A stretch of 18,920 bases of DNA. It comes from GWC2-37-13 sp964564535. Its GTDB lineage: Bacteria; Patescibacteriota; Microgenomatia; UBA1406; GWC2-37-13. The notes beneath the pieces are model-generated. The model had not been told where the DNA came from. It did no database searches and saw only the letters and a list, made by a program, of their open reading frames with translations. Below, one piece after another: positions 7,343-14,439 of this stretch. The translations under genes and the position numbers were made by a program. Each line of letters begins with the position of its first letter. Position 1 is the stretch's first letter. The DNA is taken from positions 1-18,920 of the forward strand of contig CAZMBH010000016.1 in assembly GCA_964564535.1 (NCBI GenBank), read 5' to 3'.

Positions 7343-7887
7343 TACTCAATCTTCACCAGTTCATCGTTCTCTTCTCTATACAATTGCCCCTTTTGTTCTA
7401 AAGATCTTTGCGTAAAAACGACACCGCTCAAATGATCCATTTCGTGTTGAATAATAATTGCCTCAAAACCGGTAAACCATTTCATACATTCTTTGCCGTT
7501 AATATCCTGGTATTTAAGAAAAACACGGTCTTTACGCTTTACTGGACCCCAGATGCGGGGGATAGAAAGACAGCCTTCTAGCTTGATTTTACTGCGTTTT
7601 TTATGGGTAGGATCTTTTCTTTTCCGTTCAATATCATTAGAACCCAATTTTATTATTTTCGGGTTAATAAATGTTTTTATTTTTGATTTTTCAGTTGGTT
7701 TAATAATAAAAATAGACAGATCCAAGCCAACCTGATTAGCTGCCAGTCCAACACCAGGAGGATCGTTTTGGGCAATCAAAACCTTTTCCATGTCAGAAGC
7801 GATTTTTTTAATATCGGCATCAATATTTTTGACAGGTTTGGTAGGGAATGAGAGGATATTATTTGGAACTGTGACGATCTTTAACAT
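7339..7887 (-). CDS. def: Peptide deformylase
   Basis: A 182-aa protein with all three deformylase motifs: GVGLAANQVG at residues 45-54, EGCLSIP at 104-110 (Cys metal ligand) and HEMDH at 148-152 (two His ligands and catalytic Glu). It removes the formyl group from the N-terminal Met of new proteins in the cytoplasm. A Lys/Arg-rich insertion at about 85-102 lies between motifs 1 and 2 (KRKDPTHKKRSK) and is longer than in typical bacterial enzymes. It is not paired with fmt here. The ATG at 7887 lies 6 nt behind a TATAAT, which would give a leaderless transcript. It overlaps the rpmB stop by 4 nt in convergent orientation. Confidence 0.95.
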   Translation of the reverse strand: MLKIVTVPNNILSFPTKPVKNIDADIKKIASDMEKVLIAQNDPPGVGLAANQVGLDLSIFIIKPTEKSKIKTFINPKIIKLGSNDIERKRKDPTHKKRSKIKLEGCLSIPRIWGPVKRKDRVFLKYQDINGKECMKWFTGFEAIIIQHEMDHLSGVVFTQRSLEQKGQLYREENDELVKIEY

Positions 7888-7893
7888 GATAAT

Positions 7894-7899
7894 ATTATA
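7894..7899 (-). promoter_or_regulatory. -10 element (TATAAT) close to def start
   Basis: A perfect TATAAT on the minus strand, 6 nt before the def ATG. No clear -35 is seen. If used, transcription begins at or next to the start codon. The rest of the 7888-7998 spacer between def and the divergent gene is AT-rich with no other visible feature. Confidence 0.45.
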
Positions 7900-7998
7900 A
7901 CAAAGTAGAATTATTTAATCTTTTTATTAAAGCTAATATAGGATTAGTTTAAAAAAATATTTTTTATCAAAAGATTATTGTTATATGATTAAGTAAAT

Positions 7999-8292
7999 AT
8001 GATTGGACCTGATAACATTACGATTGAAGGGAACAGCTTTGCTTCTCAAGTAAAAGTAAGAATAAGGGAAAAAAATCAATTTTATTTTGGCGGTAAAAAC
8101 CCAAAATGGAGATTACGTGGAGCCGTTGGAAAAAATGAAGACTTACTGCTTAATTTAATAGAAAGAGATTTTGGAAGAATGACAGATATTGTAATGAACA
8201 ACTGGACAAAAGCAAAGGAAGCAGGTTTGCCGAGTTGCATGGTAATTAATGTTACCGAGCTAAACTTTTTTAGGGGGCGTTGCTTGATTTGA
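7999..8292 (+). pseudogene. 5' part of a decayed gene of unknown function
   Basis: The frame opens with MIGPDNITIEGNSFASQVKV and stays protein-like for about 91 residues (RGAVGKNEDLLLNLIERDFG, then CMVINVTELNFF). It then turns into a short RCLI tail and stops. Immediately after, a neighbouring frame reads FETVTEAIQLFSITKI between stop codons, which suggests a frameshift near the T and G runs at 8267-8278. A REPIN-like element follows at 8354 and a second long open stretch with no start of its own begins at 8460. The simplest reading is one gene of roughly 300 codons broken by frameshift, stops and the repeat. No family is recognised. The alternative is a genuine 97-aa protein. Confidence 0.5.
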
Positions 8293-8353
8293 AACTGTTA
8301 CCGAAGCAATACAATTATTTAGCATTACAAAAATATAAAATGCTAAACAACTT

Positions 8354-8441
8354 GTCATTCCCGCGGAGGCGGGAATCCAAGCTAAATATTCTTTTTTTAA
8401 AATGTAATTATAAACTGGATCCCCGTCTTCACGGGGATGAC
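8354..8441 (-). repeat. REPIN-like element inside a decayed gene
   Basis: Hairpin B at 8354-8379 and hairpin A at 8416-8441 are joined by a 36-nt AT-rich loop. On the minus strand the order is A then B, as in the copies at 4780 and 6823. The left 50 nt match the reverse complement of window positions 1-54. The flanks show no obvious target-site duplication. The remainder of 8293-8459 holds only fragments of the broken reading frame. Confidence 0.85.
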
Positions 8442-8459
8442 AGAAAGTAACAGATTTAA

Positions 8460-8990
8460 ATCAGTCAACGACCAGTGACGACCCAACCGTTCGGTAACAC
8501 TTATCAATCATGCAACACGTTGCCGGTTGTGAGCTTTTTTCGAAAAACAGATAGAAATACAATAGTAATGACAGATGTTTGAGCCGATGGTTCGGAAATA
8601 TATGGCAAATCTATCTTATATCATATTACCGACCCAAAAAAAACTGGAGAAATTAGACAATCAAATAAAATAGATGCAAAATTTTTAGAAATATTTAACA
8701 GTAAGGAAAAGATGGAAGAAGTTAAAAAGCTGGCTGAAGAATATGCATTATTAGCTTCAGAACACGGAATAATTTTAGCTTGGGATGGCCCATTTGATTT
8801 GGTTATACATCCGACCGAAGGTTTTAAATTAATTTGTTTAGATATTGAAAACATGGGACATCGTGACGTTTCTTCTGAATGGGAGTTGACCGATACAAAA
8901 GAAACCAATCAAAATAAAGTAAAAAGATTTATCGACTACTTAACGGATTCAGCGAATGAACTATTAAAAACTGAAAAATCTTTGAAGTAA
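8460..8990 (+). pseudogene. 3' part of a decayed gene of unknown function
   Basis: One frame stays open after the TAA at 8457-8459 apart from a single TGA at 8580-8582, reading TIVMTDV, stop, ADGSEIYGKSILYHITD. Both sides of the stop look like the same protein. Downstream is a helical segment (EEVKKLAEEYALLASEHG), then ILAWDGPFDLVIHPTEGFKL, ICLDIENMGHRDVSSEWEL and a C-terminal helix. TGA is a normal stop elsewhere in the window, so this is taken as a nonsense mutation. The upstream half appears to be 7999-8292, with the REPIN-like element between. An ATG at 8712 could still yield 92 aa. No family is recognised. Confidence 0.5.
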
Positions 8991-9000
8991 ATTTGGAGAG

Positions 9001-9030
9001 TTGAATTCAATTCTCATTATTAGGTATAAT
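9001..9030 (+). promoter_or_regulatory. Promoter of the glycosyltransferase gene, leaderless geometry
   Basis: TTGAAT at 9001-9006 and TATAAT at 9025-9030 are 18 nt apart. The ATG follows only 5 nt after the -10, so the predicted start site falls on or beside the start codon. Confidence 0.5.
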
Positions 9031-9035
9031 TGATT

Positions 9036-9791
9036 ATGAAACTTTCACTTTGCCTTGCAGTTTTTAATGAAGAAAAAAACCTTCATTACCCGCTGGATTC
9101 GGCTATTGATCTGGTTGATGAGGTAGTCATTGTTGACGGGGGATCGACCGATAAAACGATTGAAATTGCCAAATCCTATGGGAAAAAAGTCAGAATAATC
9201 AGTACCGATAATCCCCCAATGTTTCATAAAAATAAGCAAAGGGTGATTGAAGCGGCAAAAGGGGAGTGGATTTTGCAATTGGATGCGGATGAAGAACTTA
9301 CACCGGAATTAAGACAAGAAATAAAAGATATAATCAGGTCAGGTTCTTCCACTGTTGCTTATAATTTACCTCGTAAAAACTGGTTTTTGACAGGTTTTCT
9401 TATGAAAGGCGGTCAGTATCCTGATCACACTATCCGCTTATACAAAAATGGCGTAGCAAAATTTCCCTGTCGTGACGTTCACGAAAACGTTGAAATAGAT
9501 GGCGAAATTGGATTTCTGAAAAATCCGCTTTTACACTATGCCGATCCTGATTTTTCCCGCTATTTGATGCGCTGGGATCGATACACAACTGCAGAAGTTG
9601 AAAGAATGCCAAAAGACACAAAATTAAATTTTTTTAATTATATTATCTGGAAGCCTAAAGTAACTTTTTTTATGATGTATTTCCGTCATAAGGGATTTAT
9701 GGATGGATTTCCAGGGTTTGTCTTTGCCCTATTTTCTTCAATCAGGTTTTGGGTAATTTATATAAAGTGGGTGATTAAGCACCGATCTTGA
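9036..9791 (+). CDS. Family 2 glycosyltransferase
   Basis: A 251-aa GT-A fold transferase of the WaaE/LgtF-like group of GT2. The N-terminal motif LCLAVFNEEKNL is followed by VDGGSTD at residues 33-39, QLDADEEL with the metal-binding DAD at 83-85, and CRDVHENV near 145-152. It transfers a sugar from a nucleotide donor, most likely to a surface glycan or lipid-linked acceptor at the inner face of the membrane. The C-terminus has two hydrophobic stretches (about 202-245) that may hold it at the membrane. The ATG at 9036 is preferred over the TTG at 9030, which is part of the -10 element. Its 3' end overlaps ychF by 17 nt in convergent orientation. Sugar specificity cannot be read. Confidence 0.9.
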   Translation: MKLSLCLAVFNEEKNLHYPLDSAIDLVDEVVIVDGGSTDKTIEIAKSYGKKVRIISTDNPPMFHKNKQRVIEAAKGEWILQLDADEELTPELRQEIKDIIRSGSSTVAYNLPRKNWFLTGFLMKGGQYPDHTIRLYKNGVAKFPCRDVHENVEIDGEIGFLKNPLLHYADPDFSRYLMRWDRYTTAEVERMPKDTKLNFFNYIIWKPKVTFFMMYFRHKGFMDGFPGFVFALFSSIRFWVIYIKWVIKHRS

Positions 9792-10863
9792 ATTCTACAA
9801 CCTCTCCGTCTTTCATTTCATAATCTTTTCCGGTGATCTGGACTAATCCCTGTTCTCGTGCCTTAACCCAGCCTCCACATTTAACAAAATCTTTATATTT
9901 GACAATATCGGCTTTAATAAATTTTTTCTCAAAATCTGTGTGGATTGTTCCAGCTGCCTGCGGAGCCAGCCAGCCTTTTTTTATTGTCCAGGCCCGGGCT
10001 TCAATGACTCCGGCCGTTAAAAATGAAATCAGGCCCAATGTCTCATAAGATTTTTTTACTAACCGGTTTAAGCCAGTTTCCTCAAGTCCGTATTGTTTTA
10101 GATATTCTTTTTGATCGTTTGGGTCAAGGGCGACGATATCGGATTCAAGCTTGGCGCAAAAGTAAAGATAATTATCACTATTAATTATTTCTTTAATCTT
10201 TTTTTCTGTTTCCTCTTTATTTTGCAGCTGTTGCTCGGAAATGTTAAAAACGTAAACGACTGGCTTTATAGTTAAGAGATTTAATGGTTTTATAGCTATT
10301 AATTCTTCATCAGACAACTCCATCTGACGAACGGGAGTACCGGAATCAAGCTTGATTTTAATTTTCTTGACTACCTCGTAGGCGGCGAAAGCCTCTTTTG
10401 GAGCGGAGCTCCCTTTCGGCTCTTTTTGTTTATTGACGGTTTCCAAATCAGCCAAAATCAGTTCGGTTTCGATTGTCTTAATATCATCTTCGGGATTTAT
10501 CTTATCTGAGACATGGACAACGTTACCATCTTCAAAAAGCCGGACAACATGAACGATCGCTTCGACTTCGCGGATATGGGATAAAAATTTATTTCCTAAA
10601 CCCTCACCTTTAGAAGCCCCGCGCACCAGTCCGGCAATATCATAAAATTCAATTACGGCCGGAACAATTTTCGTCGTATTGACGATTTTAGCTAACACAG
10701 GAAGTCGTTCATCAGGAACTTCAATAATTCCGACATTCGGTTCGATCGTGCAAAAGGGATAATTTGCCACATTAGCCACCTGTTTTTTAAGTAAGGCATT
10801 AAATAATGTGCTTTTTCCTACGTTTGGAAGTCCGACGATGCCTATTGATAGATTTCTGCCCAT
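9775..10863 (-). CDS. ychF: Ribosome-associated GTPase/ATPase YchF (OLA1 family)
   Basis: 362 aa, the usual length for YchF. The P-loop GLPNVGKS is at residues 11-18, G3 is seen as DIAGLVRGASKGEGLGNKF, and the family-specific NxxE in place of NKxD appears as NISE, which underlies its ATP preference. The C-terminal TGS-like region reads AGTIHTDFEKKFIKADIV. It is a cytoplasmic translation- and stress-related P-loop protein. The gene is intact, but its first 65 nt are also read in another frame as the end of the serine recombinase gene. That points to integration of a mobile element at its 5' end and to loss of the original upstream region. Transcription may now come from the element. No strong SD precedes the ATG. 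Confidence 0.95.
   Translation of the reverse strand: MGRNLSIGIVGLPNVGKSTLFNALLKKQVANVANYPFCTIEPNVGIIEVPDERLPVLAKIVNTTKIVPAVIEFYDIAGLVRGASKGEGLGNKFLSHIREVEAIVHVVRLFEDGNVVHVSDKINPEDDIKTIETELILADLETVNKQKEPKGSSAPKEAFAAYEVVKKIKIKLDSGTPVRQMELSDEELIAIKPLNLLTIKPVVYVFNISEQQLQNKEETEKKIKEIINSDNYLYFCAKLESDIVALDPNDQKEYLKQYGLEETGLNRLVKKSYETLGLISFLTAGVIEARAWTIKKGWLAPQAAGTIHTDFEKKFIKADIVKYKDFVKCGGWVKAREQGLVQITGKDYEMKDGEVVEFKIGA
10799..10863. other. Candidate attachment-site region at the 5' end of ychF
   Basis: The recombinase reading frame ends inside the ychF coding start, with its last 21 residues, many basic, encoded by ychF bases in another frame. Integration next to the recombinase gene's 3' end is common for large serine recombinases. 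The exact crossover dinucleotide and the opposite junction are not visible, so the boundary is inferred. Confidence 0.45.
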
Positions 10864-12436
10864 AATTATTTTGTGTGTTTTCTTCTGGAATAACTAACGG
10901 AAGTGAGCCTTCAACTAATGCTGTGGCTCCATCCGTGACAACGGTATCAACCAGTTGTCTAACTACATACTGTCTTTCTTTGAAATCCAAATGATCAATT
11001 TCAGCCTTCATTGTATCACAGAACTGCCTCAAATCCGGAAGTATAATAGACTTTTGTATAGGAGAATTGTTATTTCTGGATGTGGCTAATTTGCCCATAA
11101 TTTGGCTTTTCTTAAGCTTAATTTCTCCAAGCTGTGATTGTAGTTGTTCAAGACTAATCACTTTCGCTCCATAAGCCTTAACGAATCGTTCCTCATGTTC
11201 TTTTTGTTCATCAAGTTCTTTTTTTAACTTCTCTACGTCAATATAATCATGACTCTCTTGATTAGAGGCGATTTTTATCTTCCATCTATCGTATTGTTTT
11301 TCAATTAGTTTCGGATTAGTGATTAGGTTATAGATTTCATTCCAAGTTTTTGTATCAAGAATAGTAGCGTTAACTCCGGATTTGAAACATTCTTTAGGTA
11401 GGGGAAAGCGATTGACACGGTCGGTACAACGGTAATACAAATGATTTCTTATACCTTCACCGGCACGGGTATTTCCACATGTACATTTAACAAGAGTTGA
11501 CAATAGATACTCATGCACTTTGTTCCTCATACAGAATTGAGAATTGGCTTTAAGTTGTTGTTGAGCCTTATTAAATGTTTCAGTGTCGATAATTGAAGGA
11601 ACTGTAATAGAAAGCCATTCACTTTTAACTCTATTTTTTCGACTGCTTTTTTTTACTTTTTTATACCCATCTTTTTTGAAAGGATTAGCTGGTTCGACAG
11701 CGACTCGCTTATTGTAATAGGTTGTACCAACGTATGTTTCATCCCTCAGTAGCCTGGAAAGAGTACTGGTTGACCAATAACCTTTTTTATTTTTTCTTGG
11801 TAGTATTTTCTGTTCAAATAATCTCAATATAATTTGACGAATTGTCATCTGTTCGTCAACTAACCACTTGAAAATCATTTTTATATTTTTAGCTTCTTCT
11901 TGAACTATTACAAAAGAGCCGGGGATAGTTTTTTTGTCTCCTTTTACATATCTGTATCCATAGGGAGCATTCCAGCCAAATAAAATACCATTCTTTGCTT
12001 TATATAGCTTTCCTCTCCTAAATCTTTCGGCAATTTTTATTCGTTCATAATCATGAAAAAGCCCCATGACATTTTGGGCAAATCCGGACTCTGGGGTTTC
12101 GTTGTTAATATCATGGAGTGATACTATTTTAATACCGGCTTCTTCAATTTCTTTTTTGAGAATTAACTGATTGAGGAAATCTCGAGAAAGACGACCCAAA
12201 TCATAAACGTATAATACTTGGAATAGTTTCGCCTTTACAGCATCTCTCAACCTGTCTAATCCGGGTCTTGCAAGAACACTTCCGGTCCAGCCATCATCAC
12301 AGAAGGAAAGGTTATCGCCAAGCATAGAACCATCATTTTTAATGCGTTCTTTTATATCTGCGACTTGAGATTGAATTGTTTCTTGTTTTTCTTGATTTCC
12401 AGTCGAAACACGGGCATAAAATGCTGAGATCATCAT
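10799..12436 (-). CDS. Large serine recombinase (site-specific integrase)
   Basis: A 545-aa protein. The resolvase catalytic domain spans about 1-145, with the nucleophile Ser11 in YARVSTG and the DLGRLSRD motif at 79-86. The Recombinase DNA-binding domain follows at about 155-265, including TSTLSRLLRDETYVG. A zinc ribbon uses Cys318, 320, 337 and 350, and a coiled coil at about 400-465 is typical of integrases that synapse att sites. Its likely role is integration and excision of the element to the right. It is coupled to the upstream excisionase-like gene by an ATGA overlap. The tail after about residue 520 is lysine/arginine-rich and runs into ychF, so it may have been acquired on integration. 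Confidence 0.93.
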   Translation of the reverse strand: MMISAFYARVSTGNQEKQETIQSQVADIKERIKNDGSMLGDNLSFCDDGWTGSVLARPGLDRLRDAVKAKLFQVLYVYDLGRLSRDFLNQLILKKEIEEAGIKIVSLHDINNETPESGFAQNVMGLFHDYERIKIAERFRRGKLYKAKNGILFGWNAPYGYRYVKGDKKTIPGSFVIVQEEAKNIKMIFKWLVDEQMTIRQIILRLFEQKILPRKNKKGYWSTSTLSRLLRDETYVGTTYYNKRVAVEPANPFKKDGYKKVKKSSRKNRVKSEWLSITVPSIIDTETFNKAQQQLKANSQFCMRNKVHEYLLSTLVKCTCGNTRAGEGIRNHLYYRCTDRVNRFPLPKECFKSGVNATILDTKTWNEIYNLITNPKLIEKQYDRWKIKIASNQESHDYIDVEKLKKELDEQKEHEERFVKAYGAKVISLEQLQSQLGEIKLKKSQIMGKLATSRNNNSPIQKSIILPDLRQFCDTMKAEIDHLDFKERQYVVRQLVDTVVTDGATALVEGSLPLVIPEENTQNNYGQKSINRHRRTSKRRKKHII

Positions 12437-12609
12437 ACTTTTACTCTCCTTTCATTCAAGAATTTATCTAAATCTGACTTTTTTATCCTCAGTTCTTTAC
12501 CTATTTTATAAGCAATAAGTTTGCCAGATTGAATCCAGCGCCTTATGGTTATGGTTTTGACCTCAAGAATTTTAGCCATCCTCTTTGTTGAATAATATGT
12601 TTCTTCCAT
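12433..12609 (-). CDS. Excisionase-like helix-turn-helix protein (HTH_17 / MerR-like)
   Basis: A 58-aa protein starting MEETYYSTKRMAKILEVKTI, followed by TIRRWIQSGKLIAYKIGKEL and an RIKKSDLDKFL end. This is the whole winged-helix DNA-binding domain of the excisionase family and nothing more. Proteins of this type bend DNA at att sites or regulate the integrase. The ATG at 12609 is preferred over one at 12651 because the domain begins there and a good promoter ends 6 nt before it. The stop overlaps the recombinase start (ATGA), so the two are probably translated together and act as a recombination module. Confidence 0.85.
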   Translation of the reverse strand: MEETYYSTKRMAKILEVKTITIRRWIQSGKLIAYKIGKELRIKKSDLDKFLNERRVKV

Positions 12610-12615
12610 AGCTTT

Positions 12616-12645
12616 ACTATATAATACTTTATGATACACAGTCAA
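12616..12645 (-). promoter_or_regulatory. Promoter of the excisionase-recombinase operon
   Basis: On the minus strand, TTGACT at 12645-12640 and TATAGT at 12621-12616 are 18 nt apart. The start ATG lies 6 nt after the -10, again a leaderless arrangement. Read-through could also serve ychF. Confidence 0.55.
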
Positions 12646-12699
12646 CTTCAAATTTAAAAAGATTTATTTCTGATTGTTGTTTACAGCCATCATTGATAT

Positions 12700-13275
12700 T
12701 CATATACTTCTTCTCGGTTTACGAAACTTTTTAATTAAGATTGTAAAGTACGCTGATGGATTTTTAATCGTTTTTTGCCCATTTTTTTGAACTTTTATCA
12801 ATTGGTCAATCGTTCTCCATATCGCTCGTGGATTATATCTTTGTGCAATATAAAGCCAATGACCTGCGTAACTCGGCCACTCATTAAATAATTCAGTTAG
12901 TAAAGTAGCTATTTTAATTGGGGGAGTACGATAATTACATTGTGTTAATTCAGTGATAACTTTTTGTTTACTTTCAGTTAGTTCAAAGTAAACTGTTTGT
13001 TTACAGCCGTCATTATTCATTCCATTACTACTACCATTAACATTTTCTTTTGATTGTTCATCCTTAATCTCTCTGATAGGTGTTGACTCAGTGACTGCTT
13101 CACACGCTAATAATTGATCCCAAGCATCAAATAAAGGTGTTTCGGAATCATATTTAGAGTGGTAAACATTGGCTATCCGGTAAATGACTTCTTGAAGGGT
13201 TAATTCTGCTCTAATTTGTTCATCGCGACAACTATATTTTTTATTTTCGATTATATTGTCCATATCCATTTTCAT
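12700..13275 (-). CDS. Mobile-element protein of unknown function, possibly replication-related
   Basis: 191 aa and not confidently recognised. The N-terminal 60 residues are helical (QIRAELTLQEVIYRIANVYH). A low-complexity polar linker at about 70-92 contains NGSSNGMNNDG. The C-terminal part reads PIKIATLLTELFNEWPSYAG, then YNPRAIWRTIDQLIKVQ and NPSAYFTILIKKF. A closing NPxAYF segment with a basic tail recalls C-terminal modules of some plasmid and phage replication proteins, but this is only a resemblance. The gene belongs to a leftward run, and its start overlaps the end of the 50-aa gene by 35 nt. In-gene sequence holds the inverted repeat GTAAAC/GTTTAC at 12988-13004. Confidence 0.6.
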   Translation of the reverse strand: MKMDMDNIIENKKYSCRDEQIRAELTLQEVIYRIANVYHSKYDSETPLFDAWDQLLACEAVTESTPIREIKDEQSKENVNGSSNGMNNDGCKQTVYFELTESKQKVITELTQCNYRTPPIKIATLLTELFNEWPSYAGHWLYIAQRYNPRAIWRTIDQLIKVQKNGQKTIKNPSAYFTILIKKFRKPRRSI

Positions 13276-13393
13276 TTAATTTTTTTATAACCTTGTCGAT
13301 AAGAAAATTAAACACACGATCGAGTCTTTCTGGTTCATCATTACGGTTCCATTTATATACCACTTCCAAATTGACTCGAGCTTTTTTTGCCAT
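13241..13393 (-). CDS. Small 50-aa protein of unknown function
   Basis: The product begins MAKKARVNLEVVYKWNRNDE, continues with a predicted helix (LDRVFNFLIDKVIKKL) and ends GYGQYNRK. It is accepted as a gene because GGAG lies 6 nt before the ATG, because the start follows the upstream stop after 1 nt (TAATATG junction), and because the product has a strand-then-helix pattern rather than random composition. It overlaps the next gene by 35 nt. No family is recognised. The basic N-terminus and the position in a recombination/regulation operon leave open nucleic-acid binding. Confidence 0.6.
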   Translation of the reverse strand: MAKKARVNLEVVYKWNRNDEPERLDRVFNFLIDKVIKKLNENGYGQYNRK

Positions 13394-13394
13394 A

Positions 13395-13649
13395 TTAAAC
13401 TCCAGAATGGATTCTTGTTTTCAGTTGATTTATTGCTTCAACAAGATCTAAACTGGTAATCTTTAATTCCTTATTCCAATGCTTTTGAATGGTTCTCTCG
13501 GCAATTTGATCGGGATTGTTAAAAACGAAAGTAACCTTTCCATTACTATTACGTATGAGGTTTTGTAGTTGTAGTCCCGCGGATTTCAACACGCAGACAA
13601 GGTAAAAATCTTGTGAGGAGAATCGACAATTTATATTTTTATTTTCCAT
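13395..13649 (-). CDS. DUF5659-like small protein
   Basis: An 84-aa protein with the layout of DUF5659: FSSQDFYLVCVLKSAG (strand and helix), then GKVTFVFNNPDQIAERTIQ (strand plus helix) and a closing helix SLDLVEAINQLKTRIHS. Members occur on phages and integrative elements of diverse bacteria and their function is not established. The start codon lies inside a perfect 10-bp inverted repeat that also contains the -10-like TATAAA, so expression is probably controlled by an operator-binding protein. It leads a tight leftward run (50-aa gene, then the 191-aa gene). The family call rests on pattern memory. Confidence 0.6.
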   Translation of the reverse strand: MENKNINCRFSSQDFYLVCVLKSAGLQLQNLIRNSNGKVTFVFNNPDQIAERTIQKHWNKELKITSLDLVEAINQLKTRIHSGV

Positions 13650-13670
13650 ATAGTTTTTATAACTATATGG
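13646..13670 (-). promoter_or_regulatory. Palindromic operator overlapping promoter and start codon
   Basis: CCATATAGTT and AACTATATGG form a perfect 10-bp inverted repeat around TTTAT. On the minus strand it includes TATAAA, then 6 nt, then the ATG of the DUF5659-like gene. A protein bound here would block both transcription and start of translation. A 12-mer from it recurs at 14394-14405 in front of the next leftward gene. Confidence 0.6.
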
Positions 13671-13718
13671 ATTGTAGATTCTGAAAAAAATAGATAAAAG
13701 AACAGATGGTCGGCGACC

Positions 13719-14369
13719 TTATTTTTTTGAAGAAAGATATCTATTATAATCTCTCAACATTTTTGCTATCCTGTGAGCTTCTTCTTCGTTATATGTCTTA
13801 TTGGGATGTTCTTTTTGTAGCAATTCTTTTATTGTCATTTTTTTAGCTTCAAGCATTAAATGAGTCATTACTCCCTCTCCATAATTATCAACCCTTGGAG
13901 TCTCTATCTTTGTCAGATTAAGTAATTTTTCTATTTTTAGAATAAGATCCGCATTAAGTTCTATAAAGCTACGAATCTGATTATTTGTTACTTCCGAAGA
14001 AATTTCTATAGATACTTGTAGTGCTTTAATTTGTTTTACTTTTTCTATGTCGAAGTCATTATTTATTATTGGATAATCTCCTACGGATAAATAAATACTT
14101 TCATGCAGAGGTAAATTTATTTTACCTTTTTCTATAATGTCACAAAAAGTAACGAACCAATGTTGTGGAACACGTCTAATACTCATCAATGTCAATAAGT
14201 CCAATCGATATTCTTTTATATAATTTTCACACTTTTGCTTATCTTTTAATTTGTTAAATGTTTCAAGAATAAAATTACCAAAGATGTCTTTATAAAGATA
14301 AAGAAAAAATTGTTTATATACTTTATCAGCAGCTTGTTTTCTTCTGTCAACAAGACTCGTATTCTTCAT
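13719..14369 (-). CDS. Hypothetical helical protein of the mobile element
   Basis: 216 aa, lysine-rich, almost wholly alpha-helical by inspection, with no signal peptide or membrane segment. Recognisable stretches include FFLYLYKDIFGNFILETFNK near the N-terminus, VPQHWFVTFCDIIEKGKINL in the middle and a C-terminal helix EEEAHRIAKMLRDYNRYLSS. No family is recognised. It is the first gene leftward of the divergent regulatory region and has its own upstream sequence sharing the 12-mer TTTTATAACTAT (plus-strand reading) with the downstream operator. The two promoters may therefore answer to the same regulator. Start: the first ATG of the frame. Confidence 0.6.
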   Translation of the reverse strand: MKNTSLVDRRKQAADKVYKQFFLYLYKDIFGNFILETFNKLKDKQKCENYIKEYRLDLLTLMSIRRVPQHWFVTFCDIIEKGKINLPLHESIYLSVGDYPIINNDFDIEKVKQIKALQVSIEISSEVTNNQIRSFIELNADLILKIEKLLNLTKIETPRVDNYGEGVMTHLMLEAKKMTIKELLQKEHPNKTYNEEEAHRIAKMLRDYNRYLSSKK

Positions 14370-14423
14370 ATTACATTTATTTGTATTTTATCATTTTATA
14401 ACTATGTAATCAGAGTTTAGCTA

Positions 14424-14432
14424 TGCTACAAT
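14424..14432 (+). promoter_or_regulatory. Extended -10 promoter for the structured RNA and membrane operon
   Basis: TGCTACAAT at 14424-14432 is an extended -10 (TGn plus a 5/6 match). It predicts a start near 14439, just before the first hairpin of the folded region and about 200 nt before the first ATG. Confidence 0.5.
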
Positions 14433-14439
14433 AAAAATT

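Noticed and set aside
1..8441. CRISPR array from the recurring GC-rich palindromes
   Set aside because: The copies are thousands of bases apart, in inverted pairs with a conserved loop, with no spacers and no cas genes.
8580..8582. Recoding of TGA as an amino acid, as in some candidate phyla
   Set aside because: TGA ends several clear genes here (for example the ATPase at 1616-1618 and the 191-aa gene at 12700-12702), so the standard code applies.
12629..12703. A 24-codon frame (MNINDGCKQQ...) overlapping the stop of the 191-aa gene by ATGA
   Set aside because: It covers the excisionase promoter and seems to arise from a duplicated short DNA sequence also present inside the upstream gene. 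No SD or other support.
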